A stretch of 64,000 nt of DNA from Terriglobia bacterium (GTDB taxonomy: Bacteria > Acidobacteriota > Terriglobia > Bryobacterales > UBA6623), in contig VXRL01000094.1 of the NCBI GenBank assembly GCA_009838515.1, positions 30,191-94,190 on the forward strand, given 5' to 3'. This document shows, piece after piece, positions 55,281-63,879 of the stretch (position 1 is its first letter; every line of letters starts with the position of its first letter). A program made the position numbers and the translations under genes. Below the pieces are notes generated by a model. That model searched no databases. It was not told the DNA's origin and was given only the letters and a program-made list of their open reading frames with translations.

Positions 55281-56510
55281 ATGCACCCCCTGACTTCCGC
55301 ATTCGTCAAGAACGTCCGGCACAGTGGCCGACGACAACTAGAATGACGCCGGCCAAAGTAGTTGTCGCCGGCCAGGCACAGCGGCAGAGACGGTCCGGAT
55401 AAGTACGGAGATCAGCACGGCCTCTTGCTCCGCGTGATGCCAACCGGAGGCAAGCAGTGGATATGGCGTGGCACGATTCGCGGCAGGCGCGTCGACCTTG
55501 GTCTCGGCGGCTGGCCCTATGTCTCTCTTTCCAGCGCGCGCCAGTCGGCATTCGAGTACCGGAAGCTGGTGCGGGAGGGTGAAGACCCGCGATCGTTTCG
55601 TTCCAGGCAGGGAGCTCCGACATTCGCGGAGGCTGTGAGCACCGTGATCGCGATTCACGAGCCGGGATGGAAGGACGGAGGGAAGAGCGCCGACCAGTGG
55701 CGCTCAAGCCTTCGAGATTACGCGATCCCGAGGCTTGGAAGGCTGAGGGTGGGCGAGATCTCCACTGCCGACGTCATGGCCGTGCTGCTGCCGATCTGGA
55801 ACGAGAAGCCCGAGACTGCGCGGCGGGTGCGCCAGCGGATCGGCGCGATCATGAAGTGGGCTGTTGCGCAGGGTCACCGGCTGGACAATCCTGCCGGAGA
55901 CGCCCTCGGCGCGGCGCTGCCGAAGACCAGCGTCGCTAAGAGGCACCATCGCGCGCTACCGTATGCCAAGGTCGCGGATGCCATCGCCACAGTCCGGGCG
56001 TCGCGCGCGCATTGGGCAACCGTTGCCGCCCTAGAGTACTTGATCCTCACTGCTTCGCGCTCGGGCGAGGTGAGGAAGGCCCGATGGGACGAAGTCGACC
56101 TCGATACGGCAACATGGACGGTTCCTGCGGACAGAATGAAGATGCAGCGCGAGCACCGGGTTCCACTCAGCGACCAGGCATTGCAAATCCTAGCCGAAGC
56201 CCGCAAGTGGTCCGACGGCACCGGCTTTATTTTTCCGAGCGTAACCGGACGGCCGCTGTCCGACAACACACTCTCAAAACTGCTCCGCGAGCAAGGTATT
56301 CCGGCAGTCGTGCATGGATTCCGCAGCAGCTTCCGCGATTGGTGCGCCGAGTGCTCGAACGCGCCACGAGAGGTCAGCGAGCTGGCGCTCGCCCACGTCA
56401 ACTCGGATCGAGTCGAAGCGGCTTACATGAGAACTGATCTATTCGAGCGGCGGCGAGGGTTGATGCAGTCGTGGGCGGACTATGTGTCGAAACGCTGCCT
56501 CGATGGATAA
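55281..56510 (+). pseudogene. Tyrosine integrase interrupted by a 57-bp insertion
   Basis: ATG 55281 begins MHPLTSAFVKNVRHSGR, the start of a P4-type integrase (DUF4102-like N-terminal domain). An insertion of 57 bases then adds a TGA and a TAG in frame, after which the sequence resumes as HSGRDGPDKYGDQHGLLLRV + MPTGGKQWIWRG and continues to a complete catalytic domain: ASRSGEVRKARW (Arg), VVHGFRSSFRDW (HxxR) and LALAHVNSDRVEAAYMRTD (His/Tyr). A TTG inside the insertion (55362) could restart translation and produce an N-terminally trimmed integrase, so activity is uncertain. It is the integrase of the island that ends here. Confidence 0.75.
55326..55373 (+). repeat. Palindromic (hairpin) insertion inside the integrase gene
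   Basis: Two 15-bp arms (55326-55340 and 55359-55373, one mismatch; outer GGCCG, inner CGACAACTA/TAGTTGTCG) flank an 18-base loop. A flanking segment GGCACAGNGGC is repeated on both sides (55318-55328 and 55375-55385), and the unit length between the repeats is 57 bases, exactly 19 codons. It looks like a small palindromic element that inserted with partial target duplication, like Rickettsia-type palindromic elements, but with stops in frame. Confidence 0.6.
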
Positions 56511-56533
56511 GTGCTGGCGGCGACGGGATCCGG

Positions 56534-56601
56534 CTAGGAGGGTTTCGGGTATTCGCGGATCCATTGTTCCGCCTCTTCGTCGTTGTATGAACCCGTTCTG
56601 A
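56534..56601 (-). pseudogene. C-terminal tail of the split pentapeptide-repeat gene
   Basis: Read on the minus strand this is the last 20 codons plus stop of the pentapeptide-repeat gene whose main part lies at 61818-63005. Joined through one copy of the 5-bp target duplication, the frame is continuous: ...PDGSGIR then TGSYNDEEAEQWIREYPKPS and a stop. The IS21 element sits between the two pieces. Confidence 0.8.
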
Positions 56602-56835
56602 TGTGGGTTCCGGAAATCATGGCCGGTGAATTCCGGAAATTCTGGCCGGTCAGATAGTACTGGAGAAGAGGCTGCGCTTGTGTCCAGCATGGCGGGGGGA
56701 TCCGCTCCAGGAGTTGCGGTCGGGACAGCGGCTGGCTGATGGAAGGGCCGATCGGCCAAGGGCGCGGCGGCAGTGGTCCCGGGCGAGCGATGCAGGTGCT
56801 TGCCAGCAAGTCCGGGCCGGGGTCGGTGCAAGCGG

Positions 56836-57267
56836 TCAGCGTTCATAGTCGATTCCCTCCAGATGACGGGTGCGCATCGAGGGTCCCTCCAGAGTGACGA
56901 TGCGGCCGCGCTCCAGGACCCGGTCAATGATGGCCTCGGCCAGGTCGTAGTCGTGCAGGGCGGCGCCCCAGTCCTTGAGCGGCTTGTTGGTCGTGAACAG
57001 GATGCCACGCCGCTGCACGCAGCGGGCGTTGACGACATGGTAGAGCACGTTGGCAGCGTCGGGGCCGTAGCTGAGATAGCCGACTTCATCGCAGACCAGC
57101 ACAGCCGGCTGGAGATAGGCCTTGAGGGCGTCGCGGAAGCGGCCCTCGCGGCTGGCGCGGGAGAGGTCGTCGATGAGCGCGGCGGCGGTGGCGAAGCGAG
57201 CGTCGAAGCCGTTCTGGATGGCGCGGTAGGCGATGGCAGTAGCCAGATGCGTCTTGCCCCGGCCGGA
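56836..57267 (-). pseudogene. istB: istB C-terminal part
   Basis: This is the downstream two-thirds of IstB, the AAA+ helper ATPase of IS21. It starts at the second half of the P-loop (GRGKTHLATAIAYRAIQNGF) and has VLVCDEVGYLSYG (Walker B) and the remaining AAA core, ending ...GIDYER. The first half lies at 59860-60229. The P-loop LAGRS-GRGKTHLA is cut between S and G by a serine-recombinase element, so no functional IstB can be made. Confidence 0.85.
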
Positions 57268-57302
57268 CGAATGGGTCACATAGTGCCCATGATTCTCAAT
57301 CC

Positions 57303-57746
57303 GCCACGGTCTACTACCGGTGGCACCCGCTGTTCGGTCAGACCCTGCGCGTCCGCAAGCGTGTAAGGAACCACCTCGGCGAGCACCTGTTGTGCGAACT
57401 GCCTGACGGGACGGTCTGCGCCCTCCCTGGCTGGATGTTGCAGCCGAGCAGCGAACGGCTTTCATTCGGCACGCCGGTCATTGCGGTCGAGGCTTTGTCC
57501 GCCCTGCGAGACCTGCTGTCGAGTTTGCCGAGCGCCCCAGCAGGCGCTCCGCCTGCACTGAGACGATCGTCTCAGGAGGAAGCGCATGAAGCAAACACCC
57601 CGGCAACTCCACCTGCCGCTGCCCAAGCAGCGAGCGAGGGCCCTGCCCAGCCACCAGCGCAGAGAACTCAGCGACGCCCTGGTCGAGCTGTTGATCCATG
57701 CCACGGACGAGAGCCCGCGGCAGAGAGCCCAAGGAGGAAACGATGA
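57303..57746 (+). CDS. DUF5372-like accessory protein of the recombinase element
   Basis: The frame reads VYYRWHPLFGQTLRVRKRVR ... LLCELPDGTVCALPGWMLQP, matching the (V/F)THPFHPLxGQxF...LP.xWT pattern of DUF5372, a small protein found beside serine recombinases. No standard start codon is seen before the domain (the listed start is the first codon of the conserved stretch; TTG 57390 would cut the domain), so its start is unresolved. The C-terminal 60 residues are low-complexity and overlap the next small gene in another frame. Confidence 0.5.
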   Translation, partial: ATVYYRWHPLFGQTLRVRKRVRNHLGEHLLCELPDGTVCALPGWMLQPSSERLSFGTPVIAVEALSALRDLLSSLPSAPAGAPPALRRSSQEEAHEANTPATPPAAAQAASEGPAQPPAQRTQRRPGRAVDPCHGREPAAESPRRKR

Positions 57747-57765
57747 ACCCGAAGCTGACCAATGA
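57586..57765 (+). CDS. 59-residue basic accessory protein
   Basis: ATG 57586 with GGAGGAA just upstream encodes MKQTPRQLHLPLPKQRARAL ... SDALVELLIHATDESPRQRA, a small protein with a leucine-rich helix. Short genes of this kind (QLPLP...L...LL) commonly sit between DUF5372 and the serine recombinase. Its end overlaps the recombinase start by 23 bases, implying translational coupling. Confidence 0.55.
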   Translation: MKQTPRQLHLPLPKQRARALPSHQRRELSDALVELLIHATDESPRQRAQGGNDEPEADQ

Positions 57766-59827
57766 GCGGCTCAGCCGCCGCGCCTTGGTCTACGTGCGAC
57801 AGTCGACGATCGGACAGCTGACGCATAACCGCGAGAGTCGCTACCGGCAGTACGAGTTGGCGCAGCACGCGCGCGAGCTGGGCTTTCGCGCGGTCGATGT
57901 GATTGACGAGGACCTGGGGCGCTCGGGATCCGGCTTGAGCGAGCGCCCCGGGTTTCAGCGACTCGTGGCCGAAGTGTGCAGCGGGGAAGTGGGTGCGGTG
58001 CTCAGTCTCGAGGCCTCGCGCTTGGCGCGCAACGGCCGCGACTGGCATCACTTGATCGAGCTCTGCGGCCTGGCCGGAGCCGTCGTGGTGGATCTGGACG
58101 GCGTGTATGATCCCGGCCTGATCAACGACCGCCTGCTCTTGGGGCTGAAGGGCACCATGAGCGAGTTCGAGTTGAGCCTGTTGCGACAGCGCTCGGCGGA
58201 AGCAATCCGACGCAAGGCCAGCCGGGGCGAATTGCGGATTCTGTTGCCAGTCGGTCTGTGCTGGACAGCGGAAGGCAAGATCGACAAAGACCCGGATCGC
58301 CGGATCCAGCAGGCGCTGGAACTTGTCTTCGCCAAACTGACCGCACTGGGCAGTGCGCGGCAGGTCTTGCTGTGGCTGCGAGAGGAGCAGATCCAACTGC
58401 CGGCAACGACCCGCGGAGGCGGCCAGCCGTCGGTGGTCTGGAAGCTTCCGGTTTACAACAGCGTGCGGAGCATTCTGAGCAACCCCGCGTATGCGGGAGC
58501 CTACGCGTTTGGCAAGACGGAGGCGCGCACCGCGGTGGTCAACGGCCGCGCGCGCCAGACGGTGGGCCATCTGAAACCGCGCAGCGAGTGGACGGTGTTG
58601 CTGCGCGACCACCATCCCGGCTACATATCATGGGAGCAGTACGAGCGCAATCAAGCGCTGCTGGCCGCCAACGCCCACATGAAGTCGCGGATGGAACCGA
58701 AGGCCGCTCGCGGGGGCCGGGCTCTGCTGAGCGGGCTGTTGCGCTGCCGCCGTTGCGGGCGCATGCTGCACGTCGCCTACAGCGGCATCGGCGGGAAGGT
58801 GCTGCGGTACCACTGCCGCGGGGCTCACATCAATCACGGCAGCGATTGGTGTATCTCGTTCGGCGGGTTGCGAGTCGACCGGGCACTGGCGAGCGAAGTG
58901 TTGCAAGCGATCGGCGGGGATGCGGTGGAGGCCGCGCTGGCAGCCGCCGAGCGGCAGCGTGAGAAGCAACGGGAACAACGCCAGGCGCTGGAGCTGGAAG
59001 CGGAGCAGGCGCGGTACGAGGCGCGCCTGGCGGAGCGGCGCTATCAAGCCGTCGATCCCGACAACCGCCTGGTCGCCGCCGAGCTGGAAGCGCGCTGGAA
59101 CGGTGCCTTGCGCCAAGTGTCGGAACTTGACACGAAGCTGGATCGATTCGATCGCGGCCTTGAGGGCAAGCCGCTGCCCGACAAGGCCGTCTTGCTGAGC
59201 CTGGCGCAAGACCTGCCGTCTGTCTGGAACTCACCCACCGCGGACATGCGCTTGAAGCAACGCATCGTGCGCATCCTAGTGCACGAGATCGTCGCCGACG
59301 TGGACGAGGAGCGTAGCGAGATCGTGCTGTTGATTCACTGGACCGGCGGGCGTCATTCCGAGCTTCGCGTCAAGAAGAACGCCACCGGCCAACACCGCCG
59401 CTGCACAAGCGCAGAAACGATCGCCGTGCTCGGTCGGTTGGCCGGTCACTTCAACGACGCGCAGATCGCGACGACACTGAATCGACTGGGCCTGCGAACA
59501 GGAGCGGGCAACAGCTGGAACCAGGTTCGCGTGGCTTCGGCGCGCAGCTACCATCAGCTGCCCGCCTTCGATCCCGAGCAGGCGCGCGAGGATGTCGTCA
59601 CGCTAGACCGAGCGGCGCAACGGCTGGGCCTCAGCCCCACCAGTGTCCGGCGCCTGATCAAACGCAAGGTGTTGCCCGCCAGTCAGGTGGTGGCCGGCGC
59701 ACCATGGCAGATTCCGGCGGCGGCTTTGGAATCGGAGGCTGTGCAGCAAGCGGTCCAAGACGTCAAGAACGGGCCAAGCGTCCCGCGAACTCCGCCGAGT
59801 GATCAGCGAGAGGCTTTATTTTCATAG
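57743..59827 (+). CDS. Large serine recombinase
   Basis: From ATG 57743 (AAGGAGG 6-12 bases upstream) the protein has 694 residues. The resolvase domain begins ALVYVRQSTIGQL with the nucleophile serine in RQS and continues EDLGRSGSGLSERPGFQRLV ... LSLEASRLARNGRDWHHLI. A recombinase domain (residues about 180-300), a zinc ribbon (LRCRRCGRMLHVAY ... HCRGAHINHGSDWC), a coiled coil (about 400-450) and a C-terminal helix-turn-helix (LDRAAQRLGLSPTSVRRLIK) follow. It catalyses insertion and excision of the element it sits in. It appears complete. Confidence 0.9.
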   Translation: MNPKLTNERLSRRALVYVRQSTIGQLTHNRESRYRQYELAQHARELGFRAVDVIDEDLGRSGSGLSERPGFQRLVAEVCSGEVGAVLSLEASRLARNGRDWHHLIELCGLAGAVVVDLDGVYDPGLINDRLLLGLKGTMSEFELSLLRQRSAEAIRRKASRGELRILLPVGLCWTAEGKIDKDPDRRIQQALELVFAKLTALGSARQVLLWLREEQIQLPATTRGGGQPSVVWKLPVYNSVRSILSNPAYAGAYAFGKTEARTAVVNGRARQTVGHLKPRSEWTVLLRDHHPGYISWEQYERNQALLAANAHMKSRMEPKAARGGRALLSGLLRCRRCGRMLHVAYSGIGGKVLRYHCRGAHINHGSDWCISFGGLRVDRALASEVLQAIGGDAVEAALAAAERQREKQREQRQALELEAEQARYEARLAERRYQAVDPDNRLVAAELEARWNGALRQVSELDTKLDRFDRGLEGKPLPDKAVLLSLAQDLPSVWNSPTADMRLKQRIVRILVHEIVADVDEERSEIVLLIHWTGGRHSELRVKKNATGQHRRCTSAETIAVLGRLAGHFNDAQIATTLNRLGLRTGAGNSWNQVRVASARSYHQLPAFDPEQAREDVVTLDRAAQRLGLSPTSVRRLIKRKVLPASQVVAGAPWQIPAAALESEAVQQAVQDVKNGPSVPRTPPSDQREALFS

Positions 59828-59859
59828 GGTTAGCGAGGTAGGTCAGAATGTCATCGGCT

Positions 59860-60229
59860 CGGAGCGGCCGGCGAGGATCAAGTTGCGGCCCTCGGCGACG
59901 AACTCGGGGCCGAAGCAGGAGCCGAGCAGGGTGCGGCGGAGTTCGGGCTGAACCGAAAAGTCGAATTCCTCGACGGTCTTGAGCTGGGGGAAGCGCGCCT
60001 TGCGCAGGCAGCGCTGCAGGCGGGTCTGGGTGCGGTGGGCGACTTCCTCGCGGGCCAGGGCGAGCAGGAATTCGTGGAAGGACCACTGCTCGCGCTCGGC
60101 GCGTTCGATGAGCTCGCCGTAGCGGTGGCGGGTGTTGGCCAGGTGCAGGCGCTTGAGCAGGGCGGCCAGTTCGCCGGGCTGCCCAGCGGCGGCGGACGGC
60201 GCGGGCACGGCAGCAGGCGGGGCGGTCAC
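59860..60229 (-). pseudogene. istB: istB N-terminal part
   Basis: GTG 60229 overlaps the istA stop (GTGA), the usual IS21 coupling. The piece encodes IstB residues up to the first half of the P-loop: ELAALLKRLHLANTRHRYGE, WSFHEFLLALAREEVAHRTQ, ...EFVAEGRNLILAGRS, then the serine-recombinase element begins. In the assembled sequence the frame runs 5 codons into the element to a TGA at 59843. Confidence 0.85.
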
Positions 60230-61683
60230 GAGGTCTCCTCCCGGGAACAGGCGAACAGCGGGGCGTGGCCGTTGACTTCCCGCACGACGGCGGCCACCGA
60301 GACCTCGGGGAGCTGGGCGACCCTCCGGAAAGCCTGCCGCAGGGCGTCGCTGCCGCAGGCCTGCAGCAGTTCGTGCAGGCGCTCGACATCGTCGGGCCAG
60401 TGCCGCGGCCGCACGTGCACGAGTTCGGTCAGGATCCGCTCCGCATCCCGCCCCAGATCCAACAAGTGCTGGCGCTTGAGGTACATGCGGCCGCGCTTAC
60501 CGCTCACCGCCGCCAGCAGCCCGGCCCGGTGCGCCGCCAGGCTCGAGACCTTGTTGCGCCCGCTCAGGCGCGCATGCTCGGCCCGGTAACGGCCCGCTTC
60601 GATGACCACCCGGTCCGCGAACAGCCGCAGCGTCGCCGAGTAGCCCAGCGCCTCGGCCGGCATCGAGTAGCGGTTCGTCTCGAACGTCACCATGCCGGTC
60701 GGACCGACCCGCACCGCATAGCGCAGGTCCAGCTGCTGCGCGGTCAGCTTGACCGGCCGCAGGCGGCCCCGCTCCTGCTCCCGCAGCAACTCGCCGGGAA
60801 TCCGCTCGCTGGCCCGGTTGACGCGCCGCTCGTTGACCTCCTCGTGCCAGGCCTGCAACTGCATCGCCAGGTCGTCTTGGTCAACGAACTGGCGCTGCTT
60901 GAAGAACGAGTTCTTGACCCAGCCCACCAAGTTTTCGACGGTCCCCTTTTGATTCGGCCGCGCCGGCCAGCAGACCTCCGCCGCCACGCCCAGCCGCGAC
61001 GTCACTTCCGCAAAGGTTGGGTTCCAAGCCAGCACCGCGCCGGTCTTCGGGTCCGATTTTGTCGCGATCGTCCCGGGGCGGTCGAACACCGCCAGCAAGG
61101 GCAGCCCCCCGAACTGGCAGAAGTGCGCCGCCAGCGTCCGCACCAGCGTCTCGACCCGCTGGTTCGGCACGCAGCTCACCAGCACGTAGCGCGAATATTT
61201 CAGGCGCGAGGCGAAGAACCGTACTTTCGTCCGGCCGCCGCCGCTCCAGTGGAGCCAGACCTCCCCGAAGTCGTGCTGGCTGAATTCGCCCGCCACGCCT
61301 TCGAAGCGGCAGATCGGCCGCACCGCCTGCTGGCGCAGTTGCCTGACCAACTCGTAGACCGCGGACTTGCCGCCGCCGTAACCGCGCTCGCGCAGCCGGC
61401 GCAGCACTTCCAAGCTCTTCAGTTTCGGCGTCTCTGCCAGCATCGCCGTCACCGCCTCGCGGTACGGCTCGACGGTCGAGGGCCGGCCCGGCCCGCTCAG
61501 TTGTGGCTGCCCGGCCGGTTCCCTTGCCACCGGCTCGGTCCCTGTCAGCTCGGACTGGGCTGGCTCGCGCCCGATCCGGCGGATGGTGCGCACGGACACG
61601 CCCGTCAGCTTGGCGATCCGCTCCTGCGGCACGCCCGCCGCCAGCAGCAATTGGATATCGCGACGCTTCCCCCCTGCGTACAT
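60226..61683 (-). CDS. istA: IS21-family transposase IstA
   Basis: From ATG 61683 (AGGAGGA upstream) the 485-residue protein has an N-terminal helix-turn-helix (LLLAAGVPQERIAKLTGVSV), the DDE integrase core (FSQHDFGEVWLHWSGGGR with the first Asp; GGLPLLAVFDRPGTI; ENLVGWVKNSFFKQRQ with the Glu) and a beta-rich C-terminal domain. It cuts and joins IS21 ends but needs IstB, which is split here. The longer frame upstream (to 61917) is the IS end and host gene and is not coding. Confidence 0.92.
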   Translation of the reverse strand: MYAGGKRRDIQLLLAAGVPQERIAKLTGVSVRTIRRIGREPAQSELTGTEPVAREPAGQPQLSGPGRPSTVEPYREAVTAMLAETPKLKSLEVLRRLRERGYGGGKSAVYELVRQLRQQAVRPICRFEGVAGEFSQHDFGEVWLHWSGGGRTKVRFFASRLKYSRYVLVSCVPNQRVETLVRTLAAHFCQFGGLPLLAVFDRPGTIATKSDPKTGAVLAWNPTFAEVTSRLGVAAEVCWPARPNQKGTVENLVGWVKNSFFKQRQFVDQDDLAMQLQAWHEEVNERRVNRASERIPGELLREQERGRLRPVKLTAQQLDLRYAVRVGPTGMVTFETNRYSMPAEALGYSATLRLFADRVVIEAGRYRAEHARLSGRNKVSSLAAHRAGLLAAVSGKRGRMYLKRQHLLDLGRDAERILTELVHVRPRHWPDDVERLHELLQACGSDALRQAFRRVAQLPEVSVAAVVREVNGHAPLFACSREETS

Positions 61684-61817
61684 GGATTCCTCCTGTTCCG
61701 AGGAGTCCGCGCGCGGACTCCTCGGCTCGGAGAATACGGGAGTGGGAGGCTTGTCAGGACCGGAGCCACCGGCCATAATTTCCGGAATTTGGGCGGTCAG
61801 ATTTTCCGGAACTCGCA

Positions 61818-63005
61818 TCTGATCCCACTCCCATCTGGCGGTCTGTGCCGTGGGGGATTCCATCGGTGAGAGTCCATTTTCTGCCGGAACTGGTCCTCGA
61901 ATTCGGTCGTTAGGCATGCAGCTAGTCGATCAATCATCTCCACGCTCAAGCCGCCTCCAAATGTGGCGCTACTGATTTGGCTCTGTGTGCCGACAGATGC
62001 CCTGATCCGTTCTTCGAACCCAGGGATTCTCGAGCCGAGGCTGGATCCCACCTCTACAGTAGATGTGCCCTCCGGCGGGTGAGCTTCAGCCACATAGTCG
62101 ATCCATTCTTTGGCTCCGTGGAATTTTGCGTTGTGGAGCTTGGCTTCGTGCATCTGTGCGCCGTAGACGGAAGCCCCTTGGCATTGTGCTCCGGACAGGT
62201 TTGCACACTGCAGGTCCGCAAAGTGAAGGATCGCTCCCTGCAACCTTGCTCCGACGAGGTTGGCAAAGTGTAGCCTCGCCGAACCAAGCAACGCACCTTG
62301 CAGGAGTGCACCGCGGAGCGAAGCCTCTGAAAGGCAAGCGCCCGTCAGATCGGCTCCTTGGAGTTCTGCGTTCCTCAGATTCGCACCCGCCAAATAACTC
62401 CCGCACACGTTGGCGCTTATGTTGACGAAAGGTCTATGCCTGTCGATGAATAGCAACGAAAGCAGGCTCTGAATCTCCACCGAGGGCTCCGTTCTAAACT
62501 GTTCGCGATACTCCTCGTTGCTCGTGACCTGCCTTATATGGGCACAGAGTATGTCGTGCGCGGAATGGCAATAGACACTCGAGTCTGACGCTAGGTGGAA
62601 CAACTCGTACGCTGCTCCGAGTCGCATAGACATCGAATCGGCGCCAAGGTGTCCAATGGCGTTCTTGAGCCGATCCTGCCGCAGCCCCGCCTCGGTGTGC
62701 AGGTTCGCTTTCACTTGCTGATTGACAGCTGCCGTCTGCGCCTTGACCGCATCGGCCTGGGCGGCCATGGAGCCCTCCATGGCTCCTGCCCTCCTGTGGG
62801 ATGCTAGGGCCTGAATAGCAACCAGTACACCGCCCACGGCGATGCCGAGGAACTTAAGTGCGTCCGGCTTGGTAGTTACGCCCAGCAAGCCATAGTGGTC
62901 GTTTAGGTCGCAGAACACTACAGCAACCATGATGGCGACCAAGATCGCGGCCAAGCCCCCCAGTAGCATCACGGACCAGGGTGGGCATTGCCTTTGGACT
63001 GACAC
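61818..63005 (-). pseudogene. Pentapeptide-repeat membrane protein split by IS21
   Basis: GTG 63005 (or ATG 62969) opens a protein with two N-terminal membrane helices (VMLLGGLAAILVAIMVAVVF; PDALKFLGIAVGGVLVAIQA), a helical linker (LKNAIGHLGADSMSMRLGAA + YELFHLASDS) and about 20 pentapeptide repeats (ANLRNAELQGADLTGACLSE, ASLRGALLQGALLGSARLHF). The full gene, rejoined with 56534-56596, would be 416 residues; IS21 interrupts it 20 codons before the end. As assembled, translation runs from ...GSGIR into the IS end and stops after CEFRKI. Similar proteins pair an adjacent ion-channel-like region with a repeat solenoid; function unknown. Confidence 0.8.
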
Positions 63006-63025
63006 GCAGCGTTCACCAGTGCGGA

Positions 63026-63187
63026 TCAGAAATTGTAACTCTCCTCTGCCTTTTCCAGCAGCGCTTGCGCACCGTTGCGGAGAAGCTCCGCGACCACGTC
63101 CCCGGACCGCGGCACCGCCGCGGGCATCGCGAGGACATTGCCGCCCGCGGGCGGCGTCTGCTCGTTGTCTCTTGTACTCTTGTTCAT
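63026..63187 (-). pseudogene. IS256-family transposase N-terminal fragment
   Basis: ATG 63187 encodes 53 residues including DVVAELLRNGAQALLEKAEE, the conserved N terminus of IS256-family transposases (DVVxELLRxGAxELLxxA), then a TGA at 63026. The upstream bases (about 63258-63290: CTCATACACAACTTCCGGGCA) match the left end of IS256-type elements. The rest of the transposase is missing, probably deleted when the neighbouring DNA rearranged; the pentapeptide gene begins 20 bases further on. Confidence 0.6.
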
Positions 63188-63290
63188 GGCGTATCTCTCC
63201 TTCCCTTACCGGAAACAACTTCAACGACTATCGTTGCTGAGATACGCCACCCTCCTTCAGCTCATACACAACTTCCGGGCATTACCCTCT

Positions 63291-63879
63291 CCTCTGTGGC
63301 GGGGCTACAGTCCGCGGACTCTCGTCAAAAATTCCCCTTACGGGGCTGAGCTAATGGACGGCGCTATTGTGAGCGCGCCGAAGCATCGCCGACAGCGACT
63401 CGAACCCGTTGCTGAGAACGTCAGCGTTAGGACCAGATCGCACAGATCGCGAGCGTGATCGCCAATTGCAGGACTCTAGCGACGATGTTCCTTGAGACCC
63501 GCCCTTTAACACCACCCTCTCTTTGTCACTTCGAGCACGAAGAAGAAGGAGACGGAACCTATAGTAGATGTCACTAGTGATCCGGGATATCAAAACTCTA
63601 GGCAACTTGAACAGGAACTGACAACCCAGCAGACGATCAATGGAAGACAAATGGATGTTGTCTTGTGCTTCTGAGACACATGATCGTGCGGGCGTTGGGC
63701 GAATGCGCTCCCCCGCTAGGGGCTGTGGCCCGGCCGTTTGAACGCCCGGCTCATCGTGCTGCGGGGAAAAGACCCCGGCGCAGCATCCTCGGGGCGGGGC
63801 GCAGCACTGTTCGGGCACCGTCCGCAGCACCCGCGGCCGCGTTAAGGCCTTGTCCGTCATATCGTTAGCGCTCCGGGCG
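63291..63879. other. Non-coding end region, no gene recognised
   Basis: Open frames exist on both strands (for example minus 63351-63950) but none has recognisable motifs. The stretch precedes the homopolymer tail of the window. Confidence 0.4.

Larger units (their letters stand above)
57268..59859 (+). mobile_element. Serine-recombinase element inserted in istB
   Basis: About 2.6 kb lies between two copies of CGGA (57264-57267 and 59860-59863) that were one in the intact istB. It carries a DUF5372-like frame, a 59-residue basic protein and a 709-residue large serine recombinase, all on the plus strand, opposite to istB. Short similar motifs (GGTCAnnAT) lie near both ends but no long terminal repeats, as expected for site-specific serine recombinase elements. 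The insertion is exactly in the Walker A codons. Confidence 0.8.
56602..61817 (-). mobile_element. IS21-family insertion sequence (itself interrupted)
   Basis: The element starts TGTGGGTTCCGG (56602) and ends, reverse-complemented, TGCGAGTTCCGG (61817), with a second internal repeat AATTCCGGAAATT followed by TGGCCGGT near both ends, the multiple terminal repeats typical of IS21. A 5-bp target duplication TCTGA flanks it (56597-56601 and 61818-61822). It encodes istA and istB on the minus strand with the usual 4-base overlap. After removing the serine-recombinase insertion at 57268-59859 the IS is about 2.6 kb, a normal size. It is non-autonomous now because istB is split. Confidence 0.88.

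Noticed and set aside
63395..63430. tRNA T-arm-like string (ACTCGAACCCG)
   Set aside because: No acceptor, anticodon or D-arm pairing could be built around it.
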